Origin: Candidatus Methanoperedens sp.
GTDB lineage: Archaea; Halobacteriota; Methanosarcinia; Methanosarcinales; Methanoperedenaceae
Direction: 5' to 3'
Assembly: GCA_026552835.1 (NCBI GenBank)
Contig: JAPMTY010000032.1
Location: 1-26,207, forward strand
DNA: 26,207 nucleotides
Shown: in pieces, positions 7,382 to 15,568 of the stretch
Layout of the letters: the number at the start of each line of letters is the position of its first letter
Position numbering within the stretch: position 1 is the stretch's first letter
Position numbers and translations under genes: made by a program
Notes under the pieces: model-generated
What the model saw: only the letters and a program-made list of their open reading frames with translations
What the model was told of the DNA's origin: nothing
Databases searched by the model: none

Positions 7382-8832
7382 GCTTTCATCACCGCCGGGA
7401 TATAATCAATGACATCTGTCGCAAGAAGGCCGTATCCAAATTCCGAAAATGCAAGGTCGCCAGCTGCGCCATTAATAAACGCTCCTGCGCATGCTGCCGG
7501 GAACGCATCATGTTTTGCATAAAGGGCGCCTGTCAGTCCTGCAAGCACATCTCCTGTCCCGCCGACGGTCATGCCTGCATTTCCAGTCCTGTTTGCCCTG
7601 GCCTCGATGCCGTCAGAGATAATGTCAATAGCGCCTTTTATCAGTACATTTACTTCATTTTCCCTGGCGAAATCCATAATGAATTTGACTTTTTCTTTTT
7701 GGTCAAGGGGAACATCAACACCGGATAATCGTTTCATTTCACCCTTATGAGGTGTGATGATTATGTTCCTGTTCAGGAGGGGAAGAAGTTCCGGCGTCAG
7801 AGCATCTGCATCGATTACGGCTTTCCTGAAAAGCGGAACAATTTTTTTAACAGCCGAAAGGGTCTCATCCGAAGTCCCAAGTCCCATTCCCATTACGACC
7901 ACATCATGTTTTGTGATAAGCTCCGAAATAACAGGGATGTCATCCTCTACTAACCTGTCGCCAGAAAGCCCGCGAACGATGAGATTTGGGGAAAAAGAGG
8001 CGATTATATCTGAAACATTCCGCGGCGCAGCCACAGTGACAATATCGGCGCCCGCGCGGAGAGCCCCGAGTGCGGCAAGCGCCGGCGCACCTGAATACGC
8101 GCCGCCGCCTATGACCAACACCCTTCCTGCCTCGCCTTTATGACTTTCTACAGGTCTTCTCAAGAATGGCTGGATATCGCCTGGACCGACAAAAAATTCA
8201 GCTTCAAGAGGTATACCTATATCAACCACACGGATTTCGCCCGTATATTTATGAGCGTTTTCTGACAGCAATCCAGTTTTCATTTTATGGAACGTAAGTG
8301 TCATGCCAGCATGAACGGATTTTTCAAATTCGCCACCGTCAGGGTCAAATCCTGACGGCACATCCACTGAAATGACAAACGCGCCTGAGTCGTTGATAAG
8401 ATCGATGGCGGTAGATTCAGGTTCGTGTATTTTACCGCGAATACCTGTTCCGAAAATCCCATCAATAATCACGTCGGCATCTTTTATCATGGGACGGTCA
8501 AACGCAGTTGAATCCGCAGCTTCGATTAGCTGAATTGATGTATTTTCAAGGACTTTCCAGTTATGCGCCGCCTCGTGTGTTTTAAGCTCTTCTTTTTTTC
8601 CGATAAGAATCACAGTGACATCGTATCCCGAGAGGTGCCGCGCAGCTACGAATGCATCGCCTCCGTTATTGCCCCTGCCTGCCAGAACAACCACTTTCCC
8701 GGAGCTTATCCTTTCTTTAACTGCACGGGCCACGGCAGCGCCTGCATTTTCCATGAGCTGAATGCGTTTTATCCCGAGATATTCGCAGTTGGCGTCGATG
8801 GCTGCCATGCGCGATGAGGTGATTGCTTGCAT
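7378..8832 (-). CDS. nnr: Bifunctional NAD(P)H-hydrate repair enzyme Nnr (epimerase/dehydratase)
   Basis: Repairs damaged nicotinamide cofactors. The N-terminal YjeF_N/NnrE domain (about 1-205) epimerises R- and S-NAD(P)HX, and the C-terminal ribokinase-like NnrD domain (about 220-484) dehydrates S-NAD(P)HX with ADP. AGRGNNGGDA at 51-60 is the epimerase nucleotide-binding loop. In NnrD, ITPHKGEMKRL and GGTGDVLAG at 424-432 are the nucleotide and catalytic motifs, with NGAAGDLA further on. The ATG at 8832 (484 aa) is preferred over an upstream start at 8856 because it leaves a GGGTGA ribosome-binding site about 10 nt upstream and gives the usual N-terminus. It is followed by a 24-codon ORF and moaC. 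Confidence 0.94.
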   Translation of the reverse strand: MQAITSSRMAAIDANCEYLGIKRIQLMENAGAAVARAVKERISSGKVVVLAGRGNNGGDAFVAARHLSGYDVTVILIGKKEELKTHEAAHNWKVLENTSIQLIEAADSTAFDRPMIKDADVIIDGIFGTGIRGKIHEPESTAIDLINDSGAFVISVDVPSGFDPDGGEFEKSVHAGMTLTFHKMKTGLLSENAHKYTGEIRVVDIGIPLEAEFFVGPGDIQPFLRRPVESHKGEAGRVLVIGGGAYSGAPALAALGALRAGADIVTVAAPRNVSDIIASFSPNLIVRGLSGDRLVEDDIPVISELITKHDVVVMGMGLGTSDETLSAVKKIVPLFRKAVIDADALTPELLPLLNRNIIITPHKGEMKRLSGVDVPLDQKEKVKFIMDFARENEVNVLIKGAIDIISDGIEARANRTGNAGMTVGGTGDVLAGLTGALYAKHDAFPAACAGAFINGAAGDLAFSEFGYGLLATDVIDYIPAVMKA

Positions 8833-8929
8833 AATTGTAATTTCACCCGCGAACACTTATAATTTATTAAACTGTTAAGGGATATAATGAAATATGATTC
8901 GTTCATATTCAGCGTTTGCGGAGTATTAA

Positions 8930-9433
8930 ATGTCTCAAATATCCCAACAACATGCGTCCCATCTAAAGCGCATCAGAACCATAGCCGACTACCAGTTCGG
9001 GCGCGGCGCAGGAGATGCTCTTTTCCCTGACAATGTGGAATTCAAGTTCTCGATAACAAAAAGAATCCGCCAGATACTGCTTGATAATAACCGCATAGCC
9101 ACGGTGAGGGCAAAGGATGGCATGCTCACGCTCAGCACCATGGGCGCAGGGAAGCTTCATGGATTGATCGGATATCCGGGGCGCAGGGTCGTGGTTAACA
9201 GCGATGCTGCGCCTTTTGTGGCAAAAGGCAAGACCACTTTTGCGAGGCATGTGGTTGCTGCCGACCCTGACATAAGGGCTGGCGAGGAAGTTCTCGTGGT
9301 TGATGAAAACGACCGCCTGCTGGCTACAGGGAAGGCTGTGCTGGCTCCTCTTGAAATGCTTGCGTTCAAGAAGGGCATTGCTGTGGATGTGAGGAACGGG
9401 ATAGAGGGTGGGGATAAAACCGATAGTGAGTGA
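8930..9433 (+). CDS. Stand-alone TGT_C2-PUA domain RNA-binding protein
   Basis: A 167-aa archaeal PUA-domain protein, presumed to bind structured RNA. The N-terminal half has the pattern IADYQFGRGAGDALFP (18-33) found in the C2 domain before PUA in archaeal tRNA-guanine transglycosylase and archaeosine synthase. Residues about 80-155 look like a PUA domain, with GYPGRRVVVNSDAAPFVAKG and a strand-rich end. The catalytic transglycosylase or lyase domain is absent, so it is not itself TGT or ArcS. It may be an accessory subunit for tRNA modification, but no partner is adjacent. It starts divergently from nnr with a 97-nt shared upstream region. The role is inferred from domain family only. Confidence 0.8.
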   Translation: MSQISQQHASHLKRIRTIADYQFGRGAGDALFPDNVEFKFSITKRIRQILLDNNRIATVRAKDGMLTLSTMGAGKLHGLIGYPGRRVVVNSDAAPFVAKGKTTFARHVVAADPDIRAGEEVLVVDENDRLLATGKAVLAPLEMLAFKKGIAVDVRNGIEGGDKTDSE

Positions 9434-9439
9434 AATTTT

Positions 9440-9513
9440 TCACCGCCGAGGCGCAAAGACCCCAAAGGGACACAGCTATTGTCAACTCAGCGTCCTCTGC
9501 GTCTTTGCGGTGA
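9440..9513. repeat. Palindromic intergenic repeat, copy 1
   Basis: TCACCGCCGAGGCGCAAAGAC (9440-9460) and GCGTCCTCTGCGTCTTTGCGGTGA (to about 9512) are imperfect inverted copies of a CACCGC...GCAAAG motif, enclosing about 30 nt. TCACCGC pairs exactly with GCGGTGA at the ends. The same motif recurs at 11228-11293. It lies between the PUA gene and thrC and may form a hairpin in RNA. Confidence 0.6.
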
Positions 9514-9561
9514 TTTAACTCATATCTCTAGTTTTATAACTCTGGGTTATCTACTCGCATG

Positions 9562-9579
9562 GTAAATATTATATATAGT
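9562..9579 (+). promoter_or_regulatory. TATA box and short leader for thrC
   Basis: TAAATATTATATATAG at about 9563-9578 is centred roughly 37 nt before the thrC ATG, predicting a transcript start near 9598. The remaining leader of about 10 nt holds GGTGA (9599-9603), a plausible ribosome-binding site. Confidence 0.55.
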
Positions 9580-9608
9580 AATGTTGTATTATGCCTCGGT
9601 GAAGTTTA

Positions 9609-10883
9609 ATGAGTCACGTTATCGGATTGAAATGCAGGGAATGCGGCGCTGAGTACCCTGCGGTTATCCAGAATACATGTTATGAGTGCTTCGGTCCACT
9701 TGAAGTCAATTACGACTGGGATTATATTTCTGATCATATCAGCAAAGAGAAAATTGCGGCAGGCCCGAAATCCATATGGAGATACGCAGACCTCCTGCCA
9801 CTTGAATCCGAGAAACGCATAGACCTCGGCGCAGGTTTCAACAAGCTTCATCATGCAGACCGGCTTGGCGCGGTGCTTGGCCTTCCCGAACTTTATATTC
9901 TTGACGAATCCGTGAATCCCACCAACTCCTTTAAAGACAGGGTGACATCGGTAGCTATTTCAAAAGCGATCGAGTTCGATGTAAAAGCCGTGGGATGCGC
10001 AAGCACGGGCAACCTCGCGGCGGCCGTAGGAGCGCACGCGGCAAAGGCAGGATTGCCGGCTTATATTTTCATCCCTGCAACAATAGAGCTTGGGAAGATT
10101 GTCCAGATGCTCATCTATGGCCCCAACGTCATCGCAGTGGAAGGCACGTACGACGACGCCAACCGCCTTGCAAGCGAGGTGGCAGACTCGCATCCTGACT
10201 GGGCTTTTGTGAACATCAATATCCGTCCTTATTATACTGAAGGCTCCAAGACGCTGGCTTATGAAACGGCTGAGCAGTTGAAATGGCAGGTTCCCGACCA
10301 TATCGTGGCTCCAATGGCAAGCGGGGCGCTTCTTTGCGCCATATCGCGCGGTTACAAGGAACTTGAACGCGTTGGCCTTGTGGACAAAGCCGATGTCAGG
10401 GTTTCAGGGTCGCAGCCTCTTAATTGTTCCCCAATATCCACCGCTGTCCAGAAGAATAGCGAAGTGATCCCGGTGAGAAACTTCGAGACTGTGGCGCACA
10501 GCCTTGCGATAGGCAATCCGGCTGACGGGTACTATGCAAAGAAGACCATCCTGGAATCAGGCGGCTATGCTGCCACGCCCACGGACACTGAAATCATTGA
10601 AGCTATTCATCTTCTTGCACGGACTGAAGGCATATTCACAGAGCCAGCCGGAGGCACAACCATCGCAGGTTTAAAGAAACTTGTTGAAAGCGGACACATA
10701 CAGCGTGATGAACGCGTCGTGGTTTATGTGACCGGAAATGGTCTCAAGGCGCAGGAGACATTACTTAAGTCATTGCAGCGTCCGCCTGTTATTAAGCCAA
10801 TGCTTAGCGAGTTTGAAAAACTCACCACGCCCGGCATTGATATTCATAAGCAGCAAGCGGCTTCACCCCTTCTGCATTCCTAA
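9609..10883 (+). CDS. thrC: Threonine synthase (PLP-dependent)
   Basis: Converts O-phospho-L-homoserine to L-threonine and phosphate. The 424-aa protein starts with a zinc-ribbon-like Cys set (Cys9, Cys12, Cys24, Cys27), common in archaeal threonine synthases. PLP binds Lys109 in NPTNSFKDR, and the substrate/PLP loop GCASTGNLAAAVGAHAAKAG follows. A glycine-rich phosphate-binding region is seen in EPAGGTTIAG. Length and motifs are normal. A TATA box and GGTGA ribosome-binding site precede the ATG. The stop is 11 bases before a MoaD/SAMP-like gene, so the two are co-transcribed. Cysteate synthase of coenzyme M synthesis is a close paralogue in Methanosarcinales. The motifs look like true threonine synthase, but phylogeny would decide. 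Confidence 0.9.
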   Translation: MSHVIGLKCRECGAEYPAVIQNTCYECFGPLEVNYDWDYISDHISKEKIAAGPKSIWRYADLLPLESEKRIDLGAGFNKLHHADRLGAVLGLPELYILDESVNPTNSFKDRVTSVAISKAIEFDVKAVGCASTGNLAAAVGAHAAKAGLPAYIFIPATIELGKIVQMLIYGPNVIAVEGTYDDANRLASEVADSHPDWAFVNINIRPYYTEGSKTLAYETAEQLKWQVPDHIVAPMASGALLCAISRGYKELERVGLVDKADVRVSGSQPLNCSPISTAVQKNSEVIPVRNFETVAHSLAIGNPADGYYAKKTILESGGYAATPTDTEIIEAIHLLARTEGIFTEPAGGTTIAGLKKLVESGHIQRDERVVVYVTGNGLKAQETLLKSLQRPPVIKPMLSEFEKLTTPGIDIHKQQAASPLLHS

Positions 10884-10894
10884 AGGTGATACAA

Positions 10895-11170
10895 ATGGTC
10901 AAAATAAGATTTTCATCTGCATTGAGCAATGTTACCCATGCTCGCGAAACGACCCTGGAACTTGGCGATACGACAGTTAAAACCGTGCTTGATAAACTGG
11001 TCGAGCAATTTGGTGCTGATTTTGAGCGCCGTATCCTTGATAAAGGCGAAGTGCGGCGGTTTGTCAACCTGTACGTGAACGGCGAGGATATCAGGCATTT
11101 AAATGGCCTTGCAAGTCCCGTGAAGGATGCTGACGAGATATCGATACTCCCGGCCGTGAGCGGCGGATAA
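10895..11170 (+). CDS. MoaD/ThiS-like beta-grasp sulfur carrier (SAMP-like)
   Basis: A 91-aa beta-grasp protein ending in Gly-Gly (AVSGG), the C-terminus that is adenylated and thiocarboxylated in MoaD/ThiS or conjugated to lysines in archaeal SAMPs. The body matches the family: MVKIRFSSAL strand, an alpha helix near TVLDKLVEQFG, and the DEISILPAVSGG ending. The ATG at 10895 is taken because AAAGGTGAT (10883-10890) is a good ribosome-binding site; an in-frame start at 10886 would lie inside it. It is coupled to thrC. It could serve molybdopterin, thiolation of tRNA, amino-acid sulfur transfer or protein conjugation; no MoaE, ThiF or E1-like gene is in the window. Confidence 0.88.
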   Translation: MVKIRFSSALSNVTHARETTLELGDTTVKTVLDKLVEQFGADFERRILDKGEVRRFVNLYVNGEDIRHLNGLASPVKDADEISILPAVSGG

Positions 11171-11227
11171 GACTTATATTTTCATGTGCGTGTAAAATCA
11201 TTTAGAGTTAAATTTCGTCTAAAGTAA

Positions 11228-11293
11228 CTTTGCGCTCTTGGCGTGCTTTGCGGTGCAGGATTTTCCACCGCAGAGAGCGCAAAGTACGCAAAG
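11228..11293. repeat. Palindromic intergenic repeat, copy 2 (hairpin)
   Basis: Two 28-nt arms, 11228-11255 and 11266-11293, are near-inverted copies sharing CTTTGCG...GCG...GCGGTG, with a 10-nt loop. The GCAAAG/CACCGC motifs match copy 1 at 9440-9513. It sits after the thrC-moaD unit and just before a T-run. Confidence 0.65.
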
Positions 11294-11312
11294 AATTTGC
11301 TCAACATTAAAC

Positions 11313-11319
11313 TTTTTTT
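11313..11319 (+). terminator. T7 run ending the thrC/moaD-like transcript
   Basis: Seven T in a row follow the palindromic repeat by about 20 nt on the plus strand. T-runs are the main archaeal termination signal. A second run follows at 11335-11340. Confidence 0.45.
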
Positions 11320-11331
11320 ACAGTCCCCTTT

Positions 11332-13167
11332 TCATTTTTTAGTCCAACGTCTTACAATCAATACAGCCGCTATCGCAGCAATCGCTTCAAATGCCGGAAC
11401 TGCTCTTGTTTGTTGTGCCTTAGCAGTTGTCGTCGGCACTACAAGCTCAGGTACATAAGGGGTAATTGTGGGTTTTGCGGGTTTTTTATCTGACGCTACG
11501 GCATGGGAATTCAGGACAACCAGGGTTTTTGCTACCATTTTCGCATATGAATACTGGGAGATTTTTTCGAAAGGATCAGTCATGGTATCGGCATATTCGT
11601 ACGCGCTTACCGCAAGCGTGGGCTCAACACCGTTCATCCTGGCTTCATTTATTGCAGCTTCCGCATCACTGGCGCTTTGTTCTATCTTTTTGTTCGTATC
11701 CTGAACCCCCAATAATCCTATGGCTGTACTTGATCTCACGGTGATCTGAAGTGAGTCGAATATCGCACCTGAATAATACCCGTGCTGCATCTCCTGCTGT
11801 GCGAGGTTTATACTATTATCGCCTGAAACGACCGGATGCCCGCTGCTTTCAGACAACAGCGCCTGCACGTAGGTACTGATGGATTGTGCCTGGCTCAGGT
11901 ACCAGCCCGCGCGGTCTTTCAATGTATTCTCAGGTATGATTTTTCCAGTAGGCACTGCAAGCGTCAGCCACCACTGTGCCGTTCGCGCCCTTTCATTTGC
12001 GAAAGCAAGAGATTGGATTTTTTCTGCCGAATCATTAAGGCCTTTAGCCTCTTCCAGTTTTGCCCTTGCAGCCGTTATCCTGGATTCAGCCGCTCCTACG
12101 GCTCCCACATCGCTCACTCCAAACAGTTTAAAGTTATCAAGGTCTTTCTCTGAACTCTGTATCTGGTTTTCAACACTATTGACAAGACCGGTAAGATATT
12201 GTTCTTTATCCGGGGCTTTGCCGTATCCGTAATTCCATTGTGCTATACGCATATCTATCATGGAATTAAAGTAAAGAGAAGTCGCCGCGTAAAATTTCTT
12301 CCCGTCGTACATATTATTCGCATTCGCCTGGATTTCTTTTGCCTGCTTCAGGAAATTGTCATTGGGAACCAGAGATGCCGTTCCGTTGTACATATCGCCG
12401 GATTCATTTTTCAACTTTGCAGCAAGAGGTTTGAGCAGCTCAAGATAATTCGGAGTAAGGATGGTACCGTTGAATGTTGGTATATTGATCTCATGACCTG
12501 TAAAAGCAATAACAGCTTCCTGGATTGTTCCCACTTCCTTTACAGTAACATTTAATTTTTTCCCAAGTAGAACCAGATCAACGTTTTCTGTCTTTACCTG
12601 GTTGATAATAAAAGGACCGTTTGTTCTGCTGGTAGTATTCTGGATGGTAACGTTGCTCTGTCCCTGCGGCACGAGGAAAATGGTTGCATTTTTAGCTGCT
12701 GCAGCCTCCAGTTTGTAAGGAATACCGCCTACCGGTCCTATGGACTCGTCCGGGTTTATCATGCCTGTCATGACAATGCCGGGTTTCACGGTCCAGTTGT
12801 TTATGGCCGCAATTGTGGCTACTGTAAGCGCTCCGCCCGCTGACGGCCCTCCAATGATGGGAGAGCTGATATCGATAATATAATAAAAATCATATGCTCT
12901 TTCGTCTATGCCCAATACGTCAGAAGCCACCATCGCTGCAAGCCTTGCCGACCCCTGGAGGTCAACCTGCGTGTAAGGGTTCGTGTCCACAAAAACGTGA
13001 CCTGTGCCGTTGGTGACTATCACCTGGGCGCTCAGAAGTACCCCTTCATCACCGCCGTCCGTGCTTCTATCTGCCACAAGAGGGATTGAAACCCCATCTG
13101 CAAGTGCATGAACTCCATTCAGACTAACCAAGAACACTAAAAATAACAAAAAGAATTTCTTGTACAT
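11332..13167 (-). CDS. Secreted, membrane-anchored Lon-type (S16) serine protease
   Basis: A 611-aa extracytoplasmic protein. The N-terminus is a signal peptide (Lys-Lys, hydrophobic stretch about 5-22). A Lon-like proteolytic domain covers about 25-180, with the catalytic Ser109 in IIGGPSAGGALT and Lys152 in GGIPYKLEAA; this Ser-Lys dyad is the S16 signature. There is no AAA+ ATPase domain. The middle and C-terminal half (about 250-560) is helical with many Asn-X-Ser/Thr glycosylation sites. The end has a Pro/Thr-rich stalk then VPAFEAIAAIAAVLIVRRW, a PGF/PEF-CTERM-like sorting anchor with a Arg/Lys tail. The ATG at 13167 is chosen over 13188 because it puts the signal peptide at the start. 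It is transcribed divergently from marker 11. Substrate and function are unknown; family and location are well supported. Confidence 0.85.
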   Translation of the reverse strand: MYKKFFLLFLVFLVSLNGVHALADGVSIPLVADRSTDGGDEGVLLSAQVIVTNGTGHVFVDTNPYTQVDLQGSARLAAMVASDVLGIDERAYDFYYIIDISSPIIGGPSAGGALTVATIAAINNWTVKPGIVMTGMINPDESIGPVGGIPYKLEAAAAKNATIFLVPQGQSNVTIQNTTSRTNGPFIINQVKTENVDLVLLGKKLNVTVKEVGTIQEAVIAFTGHEINIPTFNGTILTPNYLELLKPLAAKLKNESGDMYNGTASLVPNDNFLKQAKEIQANANNMYDGKKFYAATSLYFNSMIDMRIAQWNYGYGKAPDKEQYLTGLVNSVENQIQSSEKDLDNFKLFGVSDVGAVGAAESRITAARAKLEEAKGLNDSAEKIQSLAFANERARTAQWWLTLAVPTGKIIPENTLKDRAGWYLSQAQSISTYVQALLSESSGHPVVSGDNSINLAQQEMQHGYYSGAIFDSLQITVRSSTAIGLLGVQDTNKKIEQSASDAEAAINEARMNGVEPTLAVSAYEYADTMTDPFEKISQYSYAKMVAKTLVVLNSHAVASDKKPAKPTITPYVPELVVPTTTAKAQQTRAVPAFEAIAAIAAVLIVRRWTKK

Positions 13168-13185
13168 ATTTATTTCCCAAATACT

Positions 13186-13199
13186 CATATATTAGATAA
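13186..13199 (+). promoter_or_regulatory. Candidate TATA box for the marker 11 gene
   Basis: TCATATATTAGATA (about 13186-13199) ends about 15-28 nt before the ATG at 13214, and the spacing would put transcription start close to the start codon (leaderless). The region also serves the divergent protease gene. Confidence 0.4.
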
Positions 13200-13213
13200 A
13201 ATACTTAAAACCA

Positions 13214-14104
13214 ATGTTTATGCACCTCAAAGACCCTTATAATATACTATACAAAGGTATTTACGCAGTAGCAGACCGCAAAAATGAACATGTGGAAATA
13301 ATGGAACATTCCAACTGCTTCGGAGGCTCGGCATGGGCATTGTACCATTATTCCAAAAGCCCGCTCGTCATTAAAAGCCGCGCTGTTGGGGATATGATGC
13401 GTTACCTTGTAAAAACCGGGACTTCAGCTCTTGACTTGCGCTCATCAACAGCTGCTGCTGGTATTGAATCTGTCTTTGTAAAAGGCAACGAGATAGAAAT
13501 AACCTACAGCGGTCTTGGCGGCGGCGGCGTGGGCGCAACGACATGCAGGGCCTATGCGAAAGGCGTTCTGCGATGCGATATCACAGAATCAGGCGGAGGA
13601 AAACGCGCAAGCGGCACAATCGTTGTCCCGCGAAGGGAGAGGGTGCTTATAGGAATCGACAATACCGACTCAAAAGAGGTCGGAGCGACGTGGACGCTGG
13701 CGCACAATATCGCAGACGCTGTTGATTCAAACGAGCACAAATACATCTCACATACCCTTGTCCAGCTTTACCCTGTTCCTGATAAGACCCAGAACTGTGT
13801 GGCTACGGTACTTGAATTTGCCTGCACTCCCGGCGCGAGGGAAGAATTGCTTAGTATAATAAAAGAAGGGCTCATGGAATACAGCGTGTCGCAAGAGACA
13901 GGCATGGTGGCATTATGGGATTTTGATGCTTCCGCGCTTATGGAATACAGCAGGCTTTGCAGAAGCAAAATGATTACAAAAGAGCTTACCCTGAAGACCG
14001 CACAGGAGAACGGAGTTGAGATTTGTATCGGGGGCAAAGGCATCATAGGCGCACTCGCGGCGCTTCCCTGGTTCTCACGAAATGATGAATCGGTGGTTTT
14101 GTGA
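13214..14104 (+). CDS. Methanogenesis marker protein 11
   Basis: A 296-aa protein of the methanogenesis marker 11 family, found in organisms with methyl-coenzyme M reductase; its biochemical role is unknown to me. Glycine-rich motifs include GLGGGGVGATTC (about 98-109), and VLIGIDNTDSKEVGATWT, which resembles the GIDDTDS nucleotide-binding motif of archaeal TiaS tRNA agmatidine synthase. This suggests a relation to the TiaS kinase-like domain. No membrane segment or signal peptide. It overlaps the next gene as GTGA, implying coupled translation and possibly joint function. Its presence supports a methane-metabolising archaeon. An alternative ATG lies two codons in (13220). Confidence 0.85.
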   Translation: MFMHLKDPYNILYKGIYAVADRKNEHVEIMEHSNCFGGSAWALYHYSKSPLVIKSRAVGDMMRYLVKTGTSALDLRSSTAAAGIESVFVKGNEIEITYSGLGGGGVGATTCRAYAKGVLRCDITESGGGKRASGTIVVPRRERVLIGIDNTDSKEVGATWTLAHNIADAVDSNEHKYISHTLVQLYPVPDKTQNCVATVLEFACTPGAREELLSIIKEGLMEYSVSQETGMVALWDFDASALMEYSRLCRSKMITKELTLKTAQENGVEICIGGKGIIGALAALPWFSRNDESVVL

Positions 14105-15549
14105 ACGGCCTGTCAGCGGTGGTTTCTGCACTTCAGGATAGCGGCGTTAAAATCGTAACAGGCGTCCCGGGTTTTCCGATAACAGAACTCATGGAAGCAC
14201 TACCTGGAAAAATCAATCACGAATGGTCTGTCAATGAAAAGGTTGCGCTTGAAATAGCGCTTGGTTCATCGGTATGCGGAGAACGCAGCGCCGTAATTAC
14301 AAAGCATGTGGGGATGAATATACTTGCAGACCCGCTTGTGACTTCGGCAACGCATACGATAGGGGCAGGCGTGGTTATAATTGCCGGCGACGACCCCGGA
14401 GTGCAGAAATCCCAGAACGAGCAGGATTCAAGATTTTACGGGCTAATTGCCGAGATTCCTGTATTTGACCCTTCGACTCCCGAAACTGCGTACCTTTGCA
14501 TCAAAGAGGCGTTTCTCTTATCTGAAAAAGTGAGAACTCCTGTAATTATCAGGCTTACAGACCGGTTGCTGAAAGAAGAGGGTAAAACCACGAGAAAGAA
14601 AAGCGCATCAAATACCGCGCCGCCTCTTGATAAGAAAATATGGCACCTGACGATGCGTGGCAAACACCAGCGATTTCACAGGGAGTCGTTCCCTGAAATG
14701 CTCATATATGCCGAAAACTCAAAACTGAACACATATACAAAAAAAGGCGATATCGGAATAATAACATCAGGTTTTCCTTCATTTCAGGCTGATTCTTTAG
14801 TACCTTCTGGCTTTTCCCATCTTTCTCTCACAATTGTTAATCCCCTGCCTCTTGATTTGATTAACCGATTCATAAGCGGGCATAAGCGCGTCCTGGTTGT
14901 GGAAGAAACCGAACCCGTTATTGAAAAACAGCTTTCAGGAAAGGTATCGGGGAAGCTGACCGGGCACCTGCCATACGGAATTGTTGAAATAGAGGATATC
15001 CAGAAAGCGATCGGGAATATTAAGAAAGATAATGTGACGCGCAAAATAACCCCGGAGACTATTAAAAAGCGGGGTTCCCGTCCTTTATGCGAAGACTGCC
15101 CATACCTGCCGTTGTATAATGCAGTGAAAAAGCAAAACGTACCGGTCGCGGGCGACCTCGGCTGCTCCGTAATGACCTCATCACCGCCGCTATCACTTCT
15201 TGACGCCGCTTTCTCTCTTGGCTCATCCATCGGCACTGCCTGCGGTTTTAACAGGAAAGGGATTGCGATTATCGGTGATTTTGGTCTTGCACATTCGGGA
15301 ATCCAGGGGCTTATCAACGCAGTCCATAACGGGCATGAAGTGGTGGTGATTGTCCTGCAGAATGAAGTGGCAGCCATGACAGGCGGTCAGGCAGCTCCGG
15401 ATTTGACAGAACTTGTCAGGTCTTATATCAATGATACTGAGATAATAAACCCTCAATCTGATATTGATATGAAAGCCTTGCTTGAGAAAAAACTTAAAAG
15501 CAAAGGGGTTTCCGTGCTCCTGGCAAGAGCGAGATGCCCAAGATTTTAA
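14101..15549 (+). CDS. Thiamine-diphosphate enzyme, IorA-like, without ferredoxin domain
   Basis: A 482-aa protein resembling the alpha subunit of indolepyruvate:ferredoxin oxidoreductase (2-oxoacid oxidoreductase family). The N-terminal pyrimidine-binding domain begins GVPGFPITELMEALP. A middle domain (about 170-320) follows, then Cys-Glu-Asp-Cys-Pro at about 340, matching the CPGCP region of IorA. The TPP pyrophosphate motif is IIGDFGLAHSGIQGLI, ending in VVVIVLQNEVAAMTGGQ. It lacks the ~100-aa C-terminal 2x[4Fe-4S] domain of true IorA (about 600 aa), and no IorB lies beside it, so it may be a non-oxidative decarboxylase or use another acceptor. The GTG start overlaps the marker 11 stop (GTGA). 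The substrate is unknown. Confidence 0.75.
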   Translation: MNGLSAVVSALQDSGVKIVTGVPGFPITELMEALPGKINHEWSVNEKVALEIALGSSVCGERSAVITKHVGMNILADPLVTSATHTIGAGVVIIAGDDPGVQKSQNEQDSRFYGLIAEIPVFDPSTPETAYLCIKEAFLLSEKVRTPVIIRLTDRLLKEEGKTTRKKSASNTAPPLDKKIWHLTMRGKHQRFHRESFPEMLIYAENSKLNTYTKKGDIGIITSGFPSFQADSLVPSGFSHLSLTIVNPLPLDLINRFISGHKRVLVVEETEPVIEKQLSGKVSGKLTGHLPYGIVEIEDIQKAIGNIKKDNVTRKITPETIKKRGSRPLCEDCPYLPLYNAVKKQNVPVAGDLGCSVMTSSPPLSLLDAAFSLGSSIGTACGFNRKGIAIIGDFGLAHSGIQGLINAVHNGHEVVVIVLQNEVAAMTGGQAAPDLTELVRSYINDTEIINPQSDIDMKALLEKKLKSKGVSVLLARARCPRF

Positions 15550-15568
15550 TAAAATGTTAAATGGGGTG

